Assembly: GCF_043769475.1 (NCBI RefSeq)
Contig: NZ_CP171728.1
Coordinates: 330,004-394,003 of the forward strand
Reading direction: 5' to 3'
Length of the DNA stretch: 64,000 nt
From: Allomesorhizobium sp043769475
GTDB taxonomy: Bacteria > Pseudomonadota > Alphaproteobacteria > Rhizobiales > Rhizobiaceae
The notes under the pieces are model-generated. The model had not been told where the DNA came from, searched no databases, and worked only from the letters and a program-made list of their open reading frames with translations. The position numbers and the translations under genes are program-made. Positions 25,433 through 35,248 of the stretch are shown here, in pieces. The first letter of the stretch is position 1. Every line of letters begins with the position of its first letter.

Positions 25433-26230
25433 GTGCCCACAACAACCATGATATATCAATTTTTCGGCCGTCTTTGGAACTCCCCAACGGGACTGGCAAT
25501 CCTCGGAACCGTCGGCTGTCTCCTCGCCTCACTAGCCATCAACTATCTCCTGTTTGTCATGGAAGACGTCGATCCGTTCCGCCAGATTGTGATCAGTGCC
25601 ATCGTCCTTCCGGTCGTAATCGGAGCCCCATTGTTTTTCTCCCTCGGCATCAAGCTGCGCGAACTTGCACGGTTCAGACGGCAGCTGAACCGCTCGCTTT
25701 CAACCGATAGTTTAACCGAATGTCTCGACGGAGTTGCATTCTCCACCCTTGTCGAAGCATTTCGGGGCAGTTCCGGGACAAGAGGTGAACGTCGCAACGG
25801 CGCTCTCCTGGTGATTGAGACCGACTACTTCAAATCGATAAATATGCGCTTTGGACGTAAGTGGGGTGATGAGGCGCTGCGTCTCGTCGCAGAAGTAATC
25901 CGGTCATCTATAAGAACCGGCGATGTGGTCGGCCGCGTCGGAGGCAAGGAGTTTGGCGTTTTTCTCCCCGGCGCCAGCCGAAAGAATGCGCAGGACGTCG
26001 CTGAGCGCATTCGATCTGCCGTGTCAAACGCCGTGTTCGAACCGGGAGGGGAAAGGTGTCCGCTGACAATTACCTGTGGAGCAGCAATATTCGACGAAGC
26101 AATCGAATTCGACCATCTGTTTCGCGCTGCGGACATACGGCTAGACGATGCCAAGACCGCAGGTCGCAACCGCGTTGAATACGCGTATCTCCAAAACGGC
26201 TCGCCAGAAGCAGGGGCGTCGCATCACTGA
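25433..26230 (+). CDS. Membrane GGDEF-domain protein with degenerate active site
   Basis: 265 residues starting at a GTG. Two membrane segments (about 20-45 and 52-72), then a GGDEF domain (FKSINMRFGRKWGDEALRLV). The signature is VGGKEFGVFLPG, so the acidic third residue of GG(D/E)EF is Lys, and the first metal Asp is replaced (VIETDYFKSIN instead of VIDVD). Diguanylate cyclase activity is therefore unlikely; a binding or regulatory role is possible. A paralogue with an intact GGEEF lies at 58087-58877, next to the Tad locus. Confidence 0.88.
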   Translation: MPTTTMIYQFFGRLWNSPTGLAILGTVGCLLASLAINYLLFVMEDVDPFRQIVISAIVLPVVIGAPLFFSLGIKLRELARFRRQLNRSLSTDSLTECLDGVAFSTLVEAFRGSSGTRGERRNGALLVIETDYFKSINMRFGRKWGDEALRLVAEVIRSSIRTGDVVGRVGGKEFGVFLPGASRKNAQDVAERIRSAVSNAVFEPGGERCPLTITCGAAIFDEAIEFDHLFRAADIRLDDAKTAGRNRVEYAYLQNGSPEAGASHH

Positions 26231-26973
26231 GGACTCGACGACCTTCTGCAAATTCTACCTACCGAGGGACGCGCTTTGAAGGCTGCCATAGGCTCTCCTG
26301 ATTAATGTTGTATCACTCGACGGACCCGCCTCTGACATAGGCGCTCACGTCTAGAAACCCTGCCCATATCGTCTCCTTGCACTCGTTCGAAAAGACTGCA
26401 CTGTCAAAGGCTGGGATCAAACGGCCCAGTCATATTCCTCGTAACGCCTGTGCCAGTCGTTACGAATCTCGCCGCTCCGCGCTTGGCCTCGGCAAGCTTC
26501 CGCTTTATAAAACCGCCTATCACATAAGTTTACACTTTTACGGCATCTTCAGACGCCAAGGTTCGCCGGTCCTGGCAGGCCGCGCCTTGACGACCGTTTC
26601 TCATTGCCGCAAATCGCCCCAGGTCACAACGCAACGCTTCCCGCCCAATAGCACGCCATATTTTTGAGTGCCAATGACCTGCTGCCGCCGTTCACGACAG
26701 GCTCTTTCACAAAAGCCACCTGCACGCCGCAGTGTGAAAGAACGGCCACGCCTGCGTAATTTTCTTCACGCGCCTGCGATCTGGCAGTATCGTCATCAGC
26801 CGTTAGCACGACTAGCAGAACCGGAAGGCCGCGCGGTGCCAATTCTCACCGCCAACCTGCAAACGTGGTTTTCGTGGTCTTTTTCTTGCGGGCCGCCTGA
26901 GGGCATCGGCGACATCACAGCACCTCTATGCTAACCATTATTACGAGCAAGGTGTGAAAGACGGGCCAACAGG
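26231..26973. other. Intergenic, nothing recognised
   Basis: About 740 bases between the GGDEF and CpaE-like genes without a supportable gene. Frames on both strands are short or of unlikely composition. The last bases before 26974 lack a strong ribosome-binding site. Confidence 0.35.
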
Positions 26974-28137
26974 ATGAATGAATTAAGGACAAAAGTCCTG
27001 CCCACGAAGCGAAAGCATATCGCGGTTTATTCAGCCGATGCACAGTCGCGGCGCGACTTAGCAGCCAAGCTCGATTCGCTTGCGATATACGATGTACAAG
27101 CCGCGGATTTGGATGCCTTCCTAAGGACTCCGGCGGCGGACGCGTGGCCAAGTGTAGTCATCCTGGATGTCGGCGAGGGCGATTTTCTCAACGATTCAAA
27201 AATCGTCGAAGCGCGCGTGGCATGGGGCGCTGTTCCGCTGATTGCGCTGTCGGATGAACTCAATCCCAACCAAATACGCAATATGGTGCGCCTCAACGTG
27301 GCCAACTGGCTGCGGAAACCGCTCGACGGCAAGGAACTGTGTGACGCCGTTACGTCGTTCGACAGCGGCATGCGCACGACGAAAAGCCGGATCACTACCT
27401 TTGTCAGCGCCAGCGGCGGTGCCGGCGCGACAACACTGGCGCTTTCCGCGGCGGGATATCTTGCCGACAGATCCGCCGAGCACGCGGCCGGAACCTGTCT
27501 CCTCGACCTCGATTTCCAGAACGCCAATTGCGGCGCCTATCTGAATCTGTTCAACGAATTCGATATGGACGGGATCGTCGGCCATCCCGACCGGCTCGAC
27601 GCAGAGTTGATGGACGTCATCAAGCTTACGCGAAAACCCGGCTTCGCCGTCTATTCTTTCGAGCGACCCGGATTGCCATTCGAACCTAAAGGAGCAGATT
27701 TTGTTTTCAAGTTGCTCGATCTCGCGGCGTTTCGGTTCGACGACGTCATCATCGATCTATCTAACATGGAGACGCCCTGGCAGAATGCCGTGCTGTCGAC
27801 CAGCGACCAGATTTTTCTGGTGTTTGAGCTGAACATTGTATCCTTGAGGAAGGCTAGGCGACTCTATACCAGAGCACGCGAGAGCCGTGGCAACGCAGTC
27901 AACATCACGCTTGTCGCAAACAAGCGCAGGCGCAAGTTATTCGGCAGTCATTTCTCACGCGGGGAGTTGGAGAAGTTCTTCAAGTTGCCGCACATCAGCG
28001 TCCTTGGTCTTGATACTCCGCTTCTCACCGAAGCACTCAATCGCGCACTGCTGCCGTCTGAGGTGTATGCGCGCGCCCGGTTCAACAAGGACCTTAAGCT
28101 CTTATTTCGTGAGCGGTGGGATAGAGAGGACCGCTAG
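26974..28137 (+). CDS. cpaE: Orphan CpaE/TadZ-like pilus localisation ATPase
   Basis: 387 residues. An N-terminal receiver-like domain (about 15-125; VVILDVGEGDFLND, WLRKPLDGKEL) is followed by a MinD/ParA-like ATPase domain. The Walker A region reads SASGGAGATTLALS, lacking the usual lysine, as in many TadZ/CpaE proteins. Later motifs: CLLDLDFQNANCGAYLNLF and FDDVIIDLSNMETPW. It is a close paralogue of the broken copy at 44223-45389. Here the frame is intact and no other pilus gene is adjacent. Confidence 0.9.
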   Translation: MNELRTKVLPTKRKHIAVYSADAQSRRDLAAKLDSLAIYDVQAADLDAFLRTPAADAWPSVVILDVGEGDFLNDSKIVEARVAWGAVPLIALSDELNPNQIRNMVRLNVANWLRKPLDGKELCDAVTSFDSGMRTTKSRITTFVSASGGAGATTLALSAAGYLADRSAEHAAGTCLLDLDFQNANCGAYLNLFNEFDMDGIVGHPDRLDAELMDVIKLTRKPGFAVYSFERPGLPFEPKGADFVFKLLDLAAFRFDDVIIDLSNMETPWQNAVLSTSDQIFLVFELNIVSLRKARRLYTRARESRGNAVNITLVANKRRRKLFGSHFSRGELEKFFKLPHISVLGLDTPLLTEALNRALLPSEVYARARFNKDLKLLFRERWDREDR

Positions 28138-28755
28138 AGGCCGGGCATTTGGGCCTATTGTTCTACCGTCTGCGCTTTTGCTTCATCTGACTTAGCAACA
28201 TGCTTGTTGATTTGGCGAGCATCGGCCGCTGGGGCTCCGGCGATTGGCCAGAGGGCTGCAGTTAACCGGACGGGCATTCGACATGTTGGCCAAAACCGCA
28301 CGCAATGCGCTGGGAACCGCCCTGTTACGGGCTCCACGCCCTGGGGCCCCGCTACTCTTGTGCGCGCCCATTATACGGCGCTGCAATCGCGCGGTCAGAT
28401 TCCCTCTCCAATCTCCGTGGCCAAGAGGACACTGCAGATTGCCCGGGATATTTGGCCATACTCTTGATGGCCCGACCCAGGTACACTCTGCTCAATGGGC
28501 AGGGGGTAAAACGGACGATAATCATCGCACCGACAATCTGTGGAAGAAACCGCAGCCGTCGCCGCGCGTTAGCGAACCGCCGGTGCTTAATGTCCGGCGG
28601 GTTGTCAGGTCATGCAGGGATGCGACCGTCACCTAAATGGCTCCGTATCGGCAAGAAGCCGCAGAACGGCGGTGACACCAACTGCTTTCATTGCGGGCAG
28701 CTGTTCTTCGTGCACCAGCCGCGTGCCGCGTGGTGGTCGTTTCGGATTGTGCCAA
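28138..28755. other. No firm gene; flank of IS66 insertion
   Basis: A frame from 28620 (MRPSPKWLRIGKKPQNGGDT, with CFHCGQLFFVHQ) runs into the IS66 insertion and continues in frame beyond it at 31319 if the element and one target copy are removed. This may be an interrupted gene, but no family was recognised and there is no clear ribosome-binding site. Confidence 0.3.
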
Positions 28756-28763
28756 CCCTGTCT
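28756..28763. repeat. 8-bp target duplication, left copy
   Basis: CCCTGTCT directly left of the IS66 end; an identical copy lies at 31311-31318. An exact 8-bp duplication is the hallmark of IS66 insertion. Confidence 0.9.
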
Positions 28764-28785
28764 GTAAGCGCCCAGCCGTGGCCGT

Positions 28786-30405
28786 TCAGCCGGCGTGGTG
28801 GTTGAATGGCAGAAAGTGATCGAGATCGCGGTGGGGCCAGCCGGCGGCGATGCGCTAGAGAGTCTGGGCGAGCCAAGCGAGCGGATCGACGCCATTCATT
28901 TTCGCGGTCTGCAGGGGTGTGGCGATCGTGGCCCATGTCTTCCCGCCACCGTCGCTGCCCGCGAACAATGCATTCTTTCTTGTAATTGTCTGGGGCCGGA
29001 TTGCCCACTCGACAGCGTTGGAGTCGATGTCGAGACGGCCGTCGTGCAGGAAGCGTTCGAGCGCCTCACGGCGGCTCCTGGCTTAGCGGATTGCCTCGGC
29101 GAGTTTCGATTTGCCGGAGATGCGGCCCAGTTCCCTTTCCCAGAACGGCCAGAGCTCGGCGACGATGGAGGCCGACTGCTCCTGGCGTGCGGAACGGCGG
29201 ACGTCGGGGTCCTGGCCGCGGATTTCTTCCTCGACCGCCCACAGCTCGGCCATCCGCTCGACGGTTTCGCTCGCCACATGTGAGACGCCCGACACGTGCA
29301 ATTCATAGAACTTGCGTCTGAGATGCGCCCAGCAGGCCGCCAGCGTCACCGGACCACCCGCGCGCTTCGCTTCCGCGAGCCGGTTATAGGCGCCCCATCC
29401 GTCGACCTGGAGCAATCCGGTGTAGCCGCAGAGATGGCGCTCCACGCTCTCGCTACCGCGGCTATCCTCGAAGCGGTAGGCGACCATGGGCGGTGCCGTG
29501 CCGAAGGTTCGATCGTCCCGCGCATAGGTCCATAGCCAAGGCCGTCTCCGTCTTGCCGGAGCCCGGCGACAATGTCGGCAGCGTCGTCTCGTCGGCATAG
29601 ACCCGTTCGCCCTCCTTGATTAGCGCCAGGATGCGAGCGGCGAGCGGGGCGAGAAGGAAGCCGACATGGCCCATCCAGTTGGCCATGGAGTTGCGGCTGA
29701 TCTCGACGCCGTCGCGGGCATAGATGCCCTCCTGGCGCTAGAGCGGCGGGCCATCGGCATATTTGGAGACGGCGACATGGGCGAGCAGCGCTTCGCTCGG
29801 CACACCGGCTTCGACGAGGTGACCCGGCCCCGGCGCCTGGCTGACGCCCTCCTTGCTCTGCGCGCAGCCATGTTTGGGGCGACGGGTGACGATGACGCGG
29901 AACTTCGCCGGCGTCACGTCGAGCCGCTCGGAGACGTCTTCGCCGATCCTGACCGGTTGGCAAGCGCCGCAGGCGCAGGGGAAGATCTCAGGCTCGATGA
30001 CGATCTCGACGCGCTCCAGATGCGCCGGGAACGCCTTGCGCGGGCGGCTCGCACGTCGCCGCTCGCCTGTCGACCTTGCCGCCTCGAGTTCGGCCTCGAT
30101 CGCGCCAAGCCCGGTCTGGACCTCGGCGAAGGCGAAGGCCTGCTGGTCGGCATCGAGCTTCTCGGAACTACGGCCGAAACGGGCGCGCTCCAACTGCTTG
30201 ATGATCACATGAAGATTGGCGATCCGCTCTTCGGCGCGCGCGTCGCCATCTGGACGATCTCGGCCTTGAGTTCCGCCGTTTCGCCCCGGAGTTGTCCCGC
30301 CTCGGTCTGCAGTTCGGCCTTTTCCGACGCTAATGGCGACGAGCATCGCCTTGAGCGTGTCGACGTCGTCGGGAAGGGCCGAAGCGCTATTCGTGATAGG
30401 CCCAC
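28786..30405 (-). pseudogene. tnpC: IS66 TnpC transposase with several frameshifts
   Basis: Recognisable blocks lie in order but in three frames: LPDDVDTLKAML at the start, QLERARFGRSSEKLDADQQA, a zinc-binding CACGACQ, YADETTLPTLSPGSGKT, YTGLLQVDGWGAYNRL with CWAHLRRKFYELH, SGKSKLAEAIR, then LDIDSNAVEWAIRPQTITRK and KTAKMNGVDPLAWLAQTL. The stop is at 28786-28788. The start codon is unclear. It is more damaged than the copy at 121-1700 and is clearly a different IS66 subtype. Confidence 0.88.
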
Positions 30406-30467
30406 AGAAGCATATTCGACCCGGTTCCGGGACTGCTTTTGTGCCGCCTGAGTCACTTCGCCACGGC

Positions 30468-30830
30468 CTATCCGGCAGATGTCGGGCGTCGCCTCCGCTC
30501 GGCCCGAACACGCGTCCAATCCATGCCTTCAACGAGCGCCATCAATTGCGGCGGGGCAAGCCGGATCACCCCATTCTCCACCCTTGGCCAGCGGAACTTG
30601 TCCTCGTCCAGCCGCTTGGCGAACAGGCATAGACCCGACCCGTCCCACCAGACGATCTTCACGCGGTCCGCACGCTTGGCTCGGAACACGTAAAGCGCGC
30701 CGGAGAACGGATCAGCGCCTGTGTCGCGCATCAGCGCTGCCAGAGCGTCCGGACCTTTTCTGAAGTCGACCGGCCGCGTCGCCACATAGACCTCGGCTCC
30801 GGTAGGAAGATCATGCCGATCGCAACGCAC
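30468..30830 (-). CDS. tnpB: IS66 Orf2 accessory protein TnpB
   Basis: 120 residues with the Orf2 signature: VYVATRPVDFRKGPDALAAL, DPFSGALYVFRAKRADRVKI and GLCLFAKRLDEDKFRWPRV. The frame is intact. It overlaps tnpA by 20 bases. Confidence 0.92.
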   Translation of the reverse strand: MRCDRHDLPTGAEVYVATRPVDFRKGPDALAALMRDTGADPFSGALYVFRAKRADRVKIVWWDGSGLCLFAKRLDEDKFRWPRVENGVIRLAPPQLMALVEGMDWTRVRAERRRRPTSAG

Positions 30831-31230
30831 GGATCGCCTCGACCAGAAGGGTCGCTCCTATACCGCTGCCTACGCGGATCGTCGCATCGCCGATGACGAT
30901 CTCCAGACCGCCCGCACGATCGGCATCCCCAGGCGCCACTTCCACTGGCGCGAAGCTCTGCGTCTGGATCTCCGGCTTTGCCGACAGGATCTCGATGGCG
31001 CCGGAGCGGATCGCCTTCCGCCGCCAGGCAAACACCTGCTGCGGGCTTACCTGGTGCGATCGCGCTACCGCCGAGACATTCGCGCCCGGCGTCATCGCCT
31101 CTCCCAGAATCCGCGCCTTTGCTTCATCCGACCAGCGACGGCGCGGTACCGCCGGGCTCGCTTCGAGACGATCGGGAACCGCCTCGATGACTGTAAATGT
31201 TCCAGGTCTTGACTTGGGTGCAGACTGCAA
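30811..31230 (-). CDS. tnpA: IS66 Orf1 protein TnpA (helix-turn-helix)
   Basis: 139 residues. A helix-turn-helix (RRRWSDEAKARILGEAMTPG, then NVSAVARSHQVSPQQVFAWR) is followed by the Orf1 tail LEIVIGDATIRVGSGIGATL. The frame is intact and first in the element. Its sequence differs strongly from the tnpA at 2145-2564, confirming two independent IS66 elements. Confidence 0.9.
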   Translation of the reverse strand: MQSAPKSRPGTFTVIEAVPDRLEASPAVPRRRWSDEAKARILGEAMTPGANVSAVARSHQVSPQQVFAWRRKAIRSGAIEILSAKPEIQTQSFAPVEVAPGDADRAGGLEIVIGDATIRVGSGIGATLLVEAIRALRSA

Positions 31231-31310
31231 ACAAACCTCCCGTGAGAATCATCACGAGAGTGTCGCGTCCTTCATCGGTCCGCGAAACACGGGGCCTGCT
31301 TGGCGCTTGC

Positions 31311-31318
31311 CCCTGTCT
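31311..31318. repeat. 8-bp target duplication, right copy
   Basis: CCCTGTCT, identical to 28756-28763, directly after the right IS66 end. Confidence 0.9.
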
Positions 31319-31406
31319 CGACGATTAGCCAGGCGCAACAAGCCCGCAGGGCGAGCCGTGGCGGGCTTAACACGCAGCGTCATCTGGGCGGGATTTCACT
31401 CGGCAG

Positions 31407-31730
31407 CTATTTCTTGGGCGATCCGTCGTCGAGGTGTTCTGTTTCGACCGCTTCCAATCCGGGACCCGTGATCACGGGTTGCGGCTCGTCGGCGGGAATC
31501 TCTGGAGTGAGCACCGTAAGATCCATTCTGGCGATCATCGACGCGGCTCTTCCCTGAGCGCCCGGTGCAGTGTCGTCTAACTCCGCGACCATCACCTTTG
31601 CTCTGTGGCCCACGCTGTCTGCACTCTTGCCGGCCGATGTTCCTTCAGCCCCGTCTGCTGCCCTGCCCACCTTCTCATTTTCGGTGGTCTGTGGTGTGTG
31701 TCGGTTCTGCACCCCAATTACCGAGATCAT
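31407..31730 (-). CDS. Hypothetical protein (107 aa)
   Basis: The start at 31730 (MISVIGVQNRHTPQTTENEK) follows GGAGGGTGCA, a strong ribosome-binding site. The protein is acidic and apparently disordered in its first half (GRAADGAEGTSAGKSADSVG) and ends LDDGSPKK. No membrane segment or family was recognised. Confidence 0.55.
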   Translation of the reverse strand: MISVIGVQNRHTPQTTENEKVGRAADGAEGTSAGKSADSVGHRAKVMVAELDDTAPGAQGRAASMIARMDLTVLTPEIPADEPQPVITGPGLEAVETEHLDDGSPKK

Positions 31731-32038
31731 TGCACCCTCCGCTGTTGAAACCAAGGTGATCTTACGTGACGGCGCTGATGCGAGGCTTACCGCCATGCCA
31801 AACGCCCGCACCTTCGCAGCAGGCGCGCTCGTTGGAATGACAGTCCAGTCATCTGCCGCGGAAGGCCGGGCGATCCTGCAACACGAACGGGTCCGGCGGC
31901 ATCCACTGGATCAAGTCGACCCGGCGACTGACATCACTTTCCAAACGTCTTGCCATATATCGCTTGCCATATATCGGGGGGTGCACCACATAATTGAGGG
32001 GGCTGACGAATACTGAACCGGATAATTGCAACTACGAG

Positions 32039-33190
32039 ATGGGAACCTACAAAAAACGAGATGAATCGCCTGCGAAACTGATGGAACCGTCAGCGGGTGA
32101 GCGGCGGCGTTGGCCGCGCGAAACTCAGCCGCAGAATGAGGTTTCTCCGCCGCCCCCGCCCGTGCTCAAACCTCTGTCTTTTTCAACGCTTGATCTGGCG
32201 CCGCAATTTCAGTTTGCCGCTTGGCAGGCGCAAATGGCGCCCCTTGTTGAAGTGAAGTTGCCGGATGGCAAATCGCCGAACGATGGTTTCCCCGCCGAGC
32301 ACACCGCCTGGAACCTCGGTAGCATGCTCATCGTTCAACAGCGCACGCCTCCCCATAGGTATGCGCGTTCTGCCGCAATGCTGCGGTCCAGTTCGATCGA
32401 TCATTGGTACGTCGCCTTGCCACGTACGGGGCGTGCGTGGACGGAAGTCGATGGCCGCGTTACAGAAAGCCATCCGGGCAAGCTGGAGATCAGATCGCTT
32501 GGCCGCCCGTTCAGCGGGAGGACAACGGAATCCGAAGGCCTCTTCGTATATTTACCGCGTGATTTATTCGCTGAGGTAGCGGCAACCCTCGATGCAAGGA
32601 ACAATTCAACTCTGTCGGGCAACTTCGCCAACCTTCTGGTCGACTATGTCGACGGCATTGAAGCAAGGTTGCGCAGCCTCACGGCTGAAGATCTGACCCG
32701 CATCGTACACGCAACACGCAGCATGATCATCGCCTGCCTCGCGCCTCCGGCGGAACATGATGCTGCAGCCGAACAATTGGCGGGCATTGCGCTGATGGAA
32801 CGCGCTCGCCGATACGTGCAGCACAATCTGGGCGCAGCTGATTTGACACCGGATTCAATGTGCCGGGCCCTCGGCGTCTCACGCACCCGCCTCTATCAGT
32901 TGTTCGAACCGAGCGGCGGTGTTCTCCATTACATACAAAGTCGCCGCCTCTTTGCCGCCCATGTTGCGCTCAGTGATCCGGCGGACGGCCGGCGCATTGT
33001 CGATATAGCTGAAGCTACCGGATTCAGTTCAGCGGCCAACTTCAGCCGGGCATTCAGCAAGGAGTTCGGTTACAGTCCGCGCGAAGCGCGGAATATCGTG
33101 GTGTTTCCGCGCCCCGCCCACCCTGTTTCGTTTGCCGAAAACGAGAAAACCTCTTCCTTCGAGGGTTGGCTCAAGACGCTTGGAAGCTGA
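32039..33190 (+). CDS. AraC-family transcription regulator
   Basis: 383 residues from the ATG at 32039; an upstream TTG would add 15. The N-terminal half resembles the AraC-binding-like domain of the class with HWYVALPRTGRAWTEVDGRV. The C-terminal 100 residues hold two helix-turn-helix motifs: LTPDSMCRALGVSRTRLYQL and DIAEATGFSSAANFSRAFSK, followed by EFGYSPREAR. This is the normal size and order for the family. The target is unknown; the isolated position gives no hint. Confidence 0.9.
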   Translation: MGTYKKRDESPAKLMEPSAGERRRWPRETQPQNEVSPPPPPVLKPLSFSTLDLAPQFQFAAWQAQMAPLVEVKLPDGKSPNDGFPAEHTAWNLGSMLIVQQRTPPHRYARSAAMLRSSSIDHWYVALPRTGRAWTEVDGRVTESHPGKLEIRSLGRPFSGRTTESEGLFVYLPRDLFAEVAATLDARNNSTLSGNFANLLVDYVDGIEARLRSLTAEDLTRIVHATRSMIIACLAPPAEHDAAAEQLAGIALMERARRYVQHNLGAADLTPDSMCRALGVSRTRLYQLFEPSGGVLHYIQSRRLFAAHVALSDPADGRRIVDIAEATGFSSAANFSRAFSKEFGYSPREARNIVVFPRPAHPVSFAENEKTSSFEGWLKTLGS

Positions 33191-33393
33191 GTACAGGTCG
33201 GAGATGGTTGAGATCCACTAGAGCGCCAGAGAGGACTCTCAGGCGCGTTGCTCGCCTTGTTCGCGACAACTATGTGAATAGGATTGAAGAATGACACCGC
33301 GCGACAATCGCCTATACCCTTCCCACCTATCAGCAACCTAAAGTTGCGTAGCCAACCGGAGACAGCACAAAAGCGACGCACTAACAGCGAAAC

Positions 33394-33457
33394 GTATCCC
33401 CGGATAAATTTCTGGACGCGAAGCTAACGACAATTTTCGGCCTGGTCAGTAGATGTT
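33394..33457 (+). repeat. Dispersed repeat R1, copy 2
   Basis: Aligns without gaps with 5072-5135 (about 56 of 64 bases identical) and shares its core with the minus-strand copy at 39861-39900. It lies about 120 bases upstream of the ligase pseudogene. Confidence 0.7.
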
Positions 33458-33574
33458 GCAACGTGGCTTGGCGGGGGGCACAGGCGGCAGACTTCCAAGA
33501 AGTAGGTTTCGGCATGACTGCGCCATCAATCCAGCATCTCCGGCGCCTCCGCGCTTGCCGCAAGGGGGCTGCCA

Positions 33575-34335
33575 TTGAGTAAGCGTGACAAGGGCGGCCG
33601 GTTGGAATTCATTCCGCCGCAAATCCCCACATTGGTCGAGCAGCCGCCCGAAGATGACGGGTGGGTTCACGAGGTCCAGTTCGACGGCTACCGGACGCAG
33701 ATCATCATCGATCAAGGCGGCGTGCGTCTCTACAGCAGGAATGGCCATGACTGGACCACAAAATACTGGCCGATCGCGCTGGCAGTCGAGCTGCCATGCA
33801 GGGCTGCGATTCTCGACGGCGAGGTCATCGTAACCGACGAGCGGGGCGCTCCCGACTCCCCTGCGCTGGAAGCCGCGATCTGGAACGAGCCGAGCCGGCT
33901 GGTGTTCGTTTCCTACGACATCCTCCATCTCGACGGCCGCGATCTTTGTCCTTTGCCCCTAATCGAGCGCAAGCAGCTCCTGTGGCAACTGGTTGAGCCT
34001 GGTGCGGGCAAGGTCCGGTTCAGCGAGCATTTCGAGGGTGATGCGCTGGCAATCTTTCGCGCCGTCGAGAAGATGGGTCTTGAGGGCATCATCTCGAAGC
34101 GCGCCGACAGCCGCTACAAGAGCGGCCCGTCCAAGGCATGGCTGAAAGCCAAAATTGCTTCGAGGGAGCCAACCTTGACGTGCTGAGCGTCGTTCGCAAG
34201 TCGGGCACGGCGCCAACGGCTCTGATGGCCACGCATCACGGCGAAAGGCGGGACTTCAGCAGTGCGGTGAACGCCTTGAGGGCCGGCACTCGCCGGCTAA
34301 AGCAGCCGCTGGCGCGGGCGGCAGTGGCTAAGTGA
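33575..34335 (+). pseudogene. ATP-dependent DNA ligase (LigD-like), catalytic lysine replaced and frameshifted
   Basis: The first 195 residues follow the nucleotidyltransferase domain of LigD-type ligases: IPPQIPTLVEQPPEDDGWVH, VRLYSRNGHDWT, AILDGEVIVTDERG, FVSYDILHLDGRDL and EGIISKRADSRYKSG. Motif I, normally KxDG, reads EVQFDGYR, so the adenylated lysine is a glutamine (AAG/AAA to CAG). Near 34150 the frame shifts, and the OB-domain start (CFEGANLDVLSVVRKSGTAP) continues out of frame. It starts at TTG. No ligase activity is expected. Confidence 0.85.
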
Positions 34336-34478
34336 ACACCACTGCGCGGATCTCCGGAAAACACAAGGAAAGCAGCAAGAGAGCCAGCGCCGCTGCGGAG
34401 CAGATTGGCGAAAGCCCCCGGGCGAAGATGTATGTGTCATTGCAGAAGACGCCGAAGGCAGTGGCGACGCATGTCCGA

Positions 34479-35248
34479 TTAGGCCGCAGACTCATAACTT
34501 TTCAACCAGATGCGAACCGACGCGAGTTTGATTGCTGCGAGGAAGTTTAGCGGGTCTCTGTCGTAGCGCGTTGCGATGCCTCTGAAGTGTTTGAGTTTGT
34601 TGAAGTATCGCTCGATGAGATTGCGCTGCTTGTAGACCCATGCGCTGAAGGGGAAGCTGCCGGTTCGGGTTTTCTTCGGCGGGATGTTTGCCCATGCGCC
34701 TCGCTGCGCCGCCAGGTCGCGAATGACGTTGCTGTCGTAGGCGCGATCTGCGAGCAGGATCGCATCGGGCTGAAGGACGTCGAGCATGGCGACTGCGGGT
34801 TTGCCGTCATGTGCCTGCCCTGCGGTCAGGACGAGATCGACCGGTCGGCCTTCGGCATCGACGAGCGCGTGGATCTTGGTCGTGAGCCCGCCGCGGGAAC
34901 GTCCCATGCAACCATCGTCATCGCCCCCTTTTTTGCCGTGGCCGCATGTTGATGAACGCGGACACAGGAGGAGTCGATCATGATGATCTCGCCGTCGAAA
35001 GCCTTGGAAACCGCAGCGAGCAGCCGATCCCAGACCCCGGCTTTGCGCCATCGCACGAACCGGTTGTAGCATGTGGTGTAGGGGCCATATCGATCCGGCA
35101 CATCCGCCCAGGGCGATCCGGTCCGGAAACGCCAAAGAATGCCGTTCAGAACCTTGCGGTCGTCAACGCGCGCCACGCCGCGAACCTTGTTCGGCAGATG
35201 AGGCTGGATCACACTCCATTCAAAGTCACTCAGTTCGTAACGGCGCAT
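34479..35248 (-). CDS. IS5-family (IS427 group) transposase, two frames joined by -1 frameshifting
   Basis: The first frame (from 35248: MRRYELSDFEWSVIQPHLPN, RTGSPWADVPDRYGPYTTCY, GEIIMIDSSCVRVHQ) and the second (SRGGLTTKIHALVDAEGRPV, LLADRAYDSNVIRDLAAQRG, NLIERYFNKLKHFRGIATRY) make one complete DDE transposase. The switch lies at an A-AAA-AAG heptamer at about 34930-34936 on the minus strand, the canonical -1 slippery sequence. After slipping back one base the reading continues exactly into the second frame. This is normal for the group, not damage. Confidence 0.9.

Larger units (their letters stand above)
28764..31310 (-). mobile_element. IS66-family element, complete ends, decayed tnpC
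   Basis: The element is 2547 bp. Its left end reads GTAAGCGCCCAGC and its right end, inverted, GCAAGCGCCAAGC; both are imperfect inverted repeats of IS66 type. It is flanked by the 8-bp duplication CCCTGTCT. tnpA and tnpB are intact; tnpC carries several frameshifts. The preserved target duplication shows the insertion happened at this site and was not later rearranged. Confidence 0.93.

Noticed and set aside
34332..34550. 72-codon frame after the ligase pseudogene
   Set aside because: Runs into the IS5 end; no family, and it starts inside the overlap with the preceding frame's stop.
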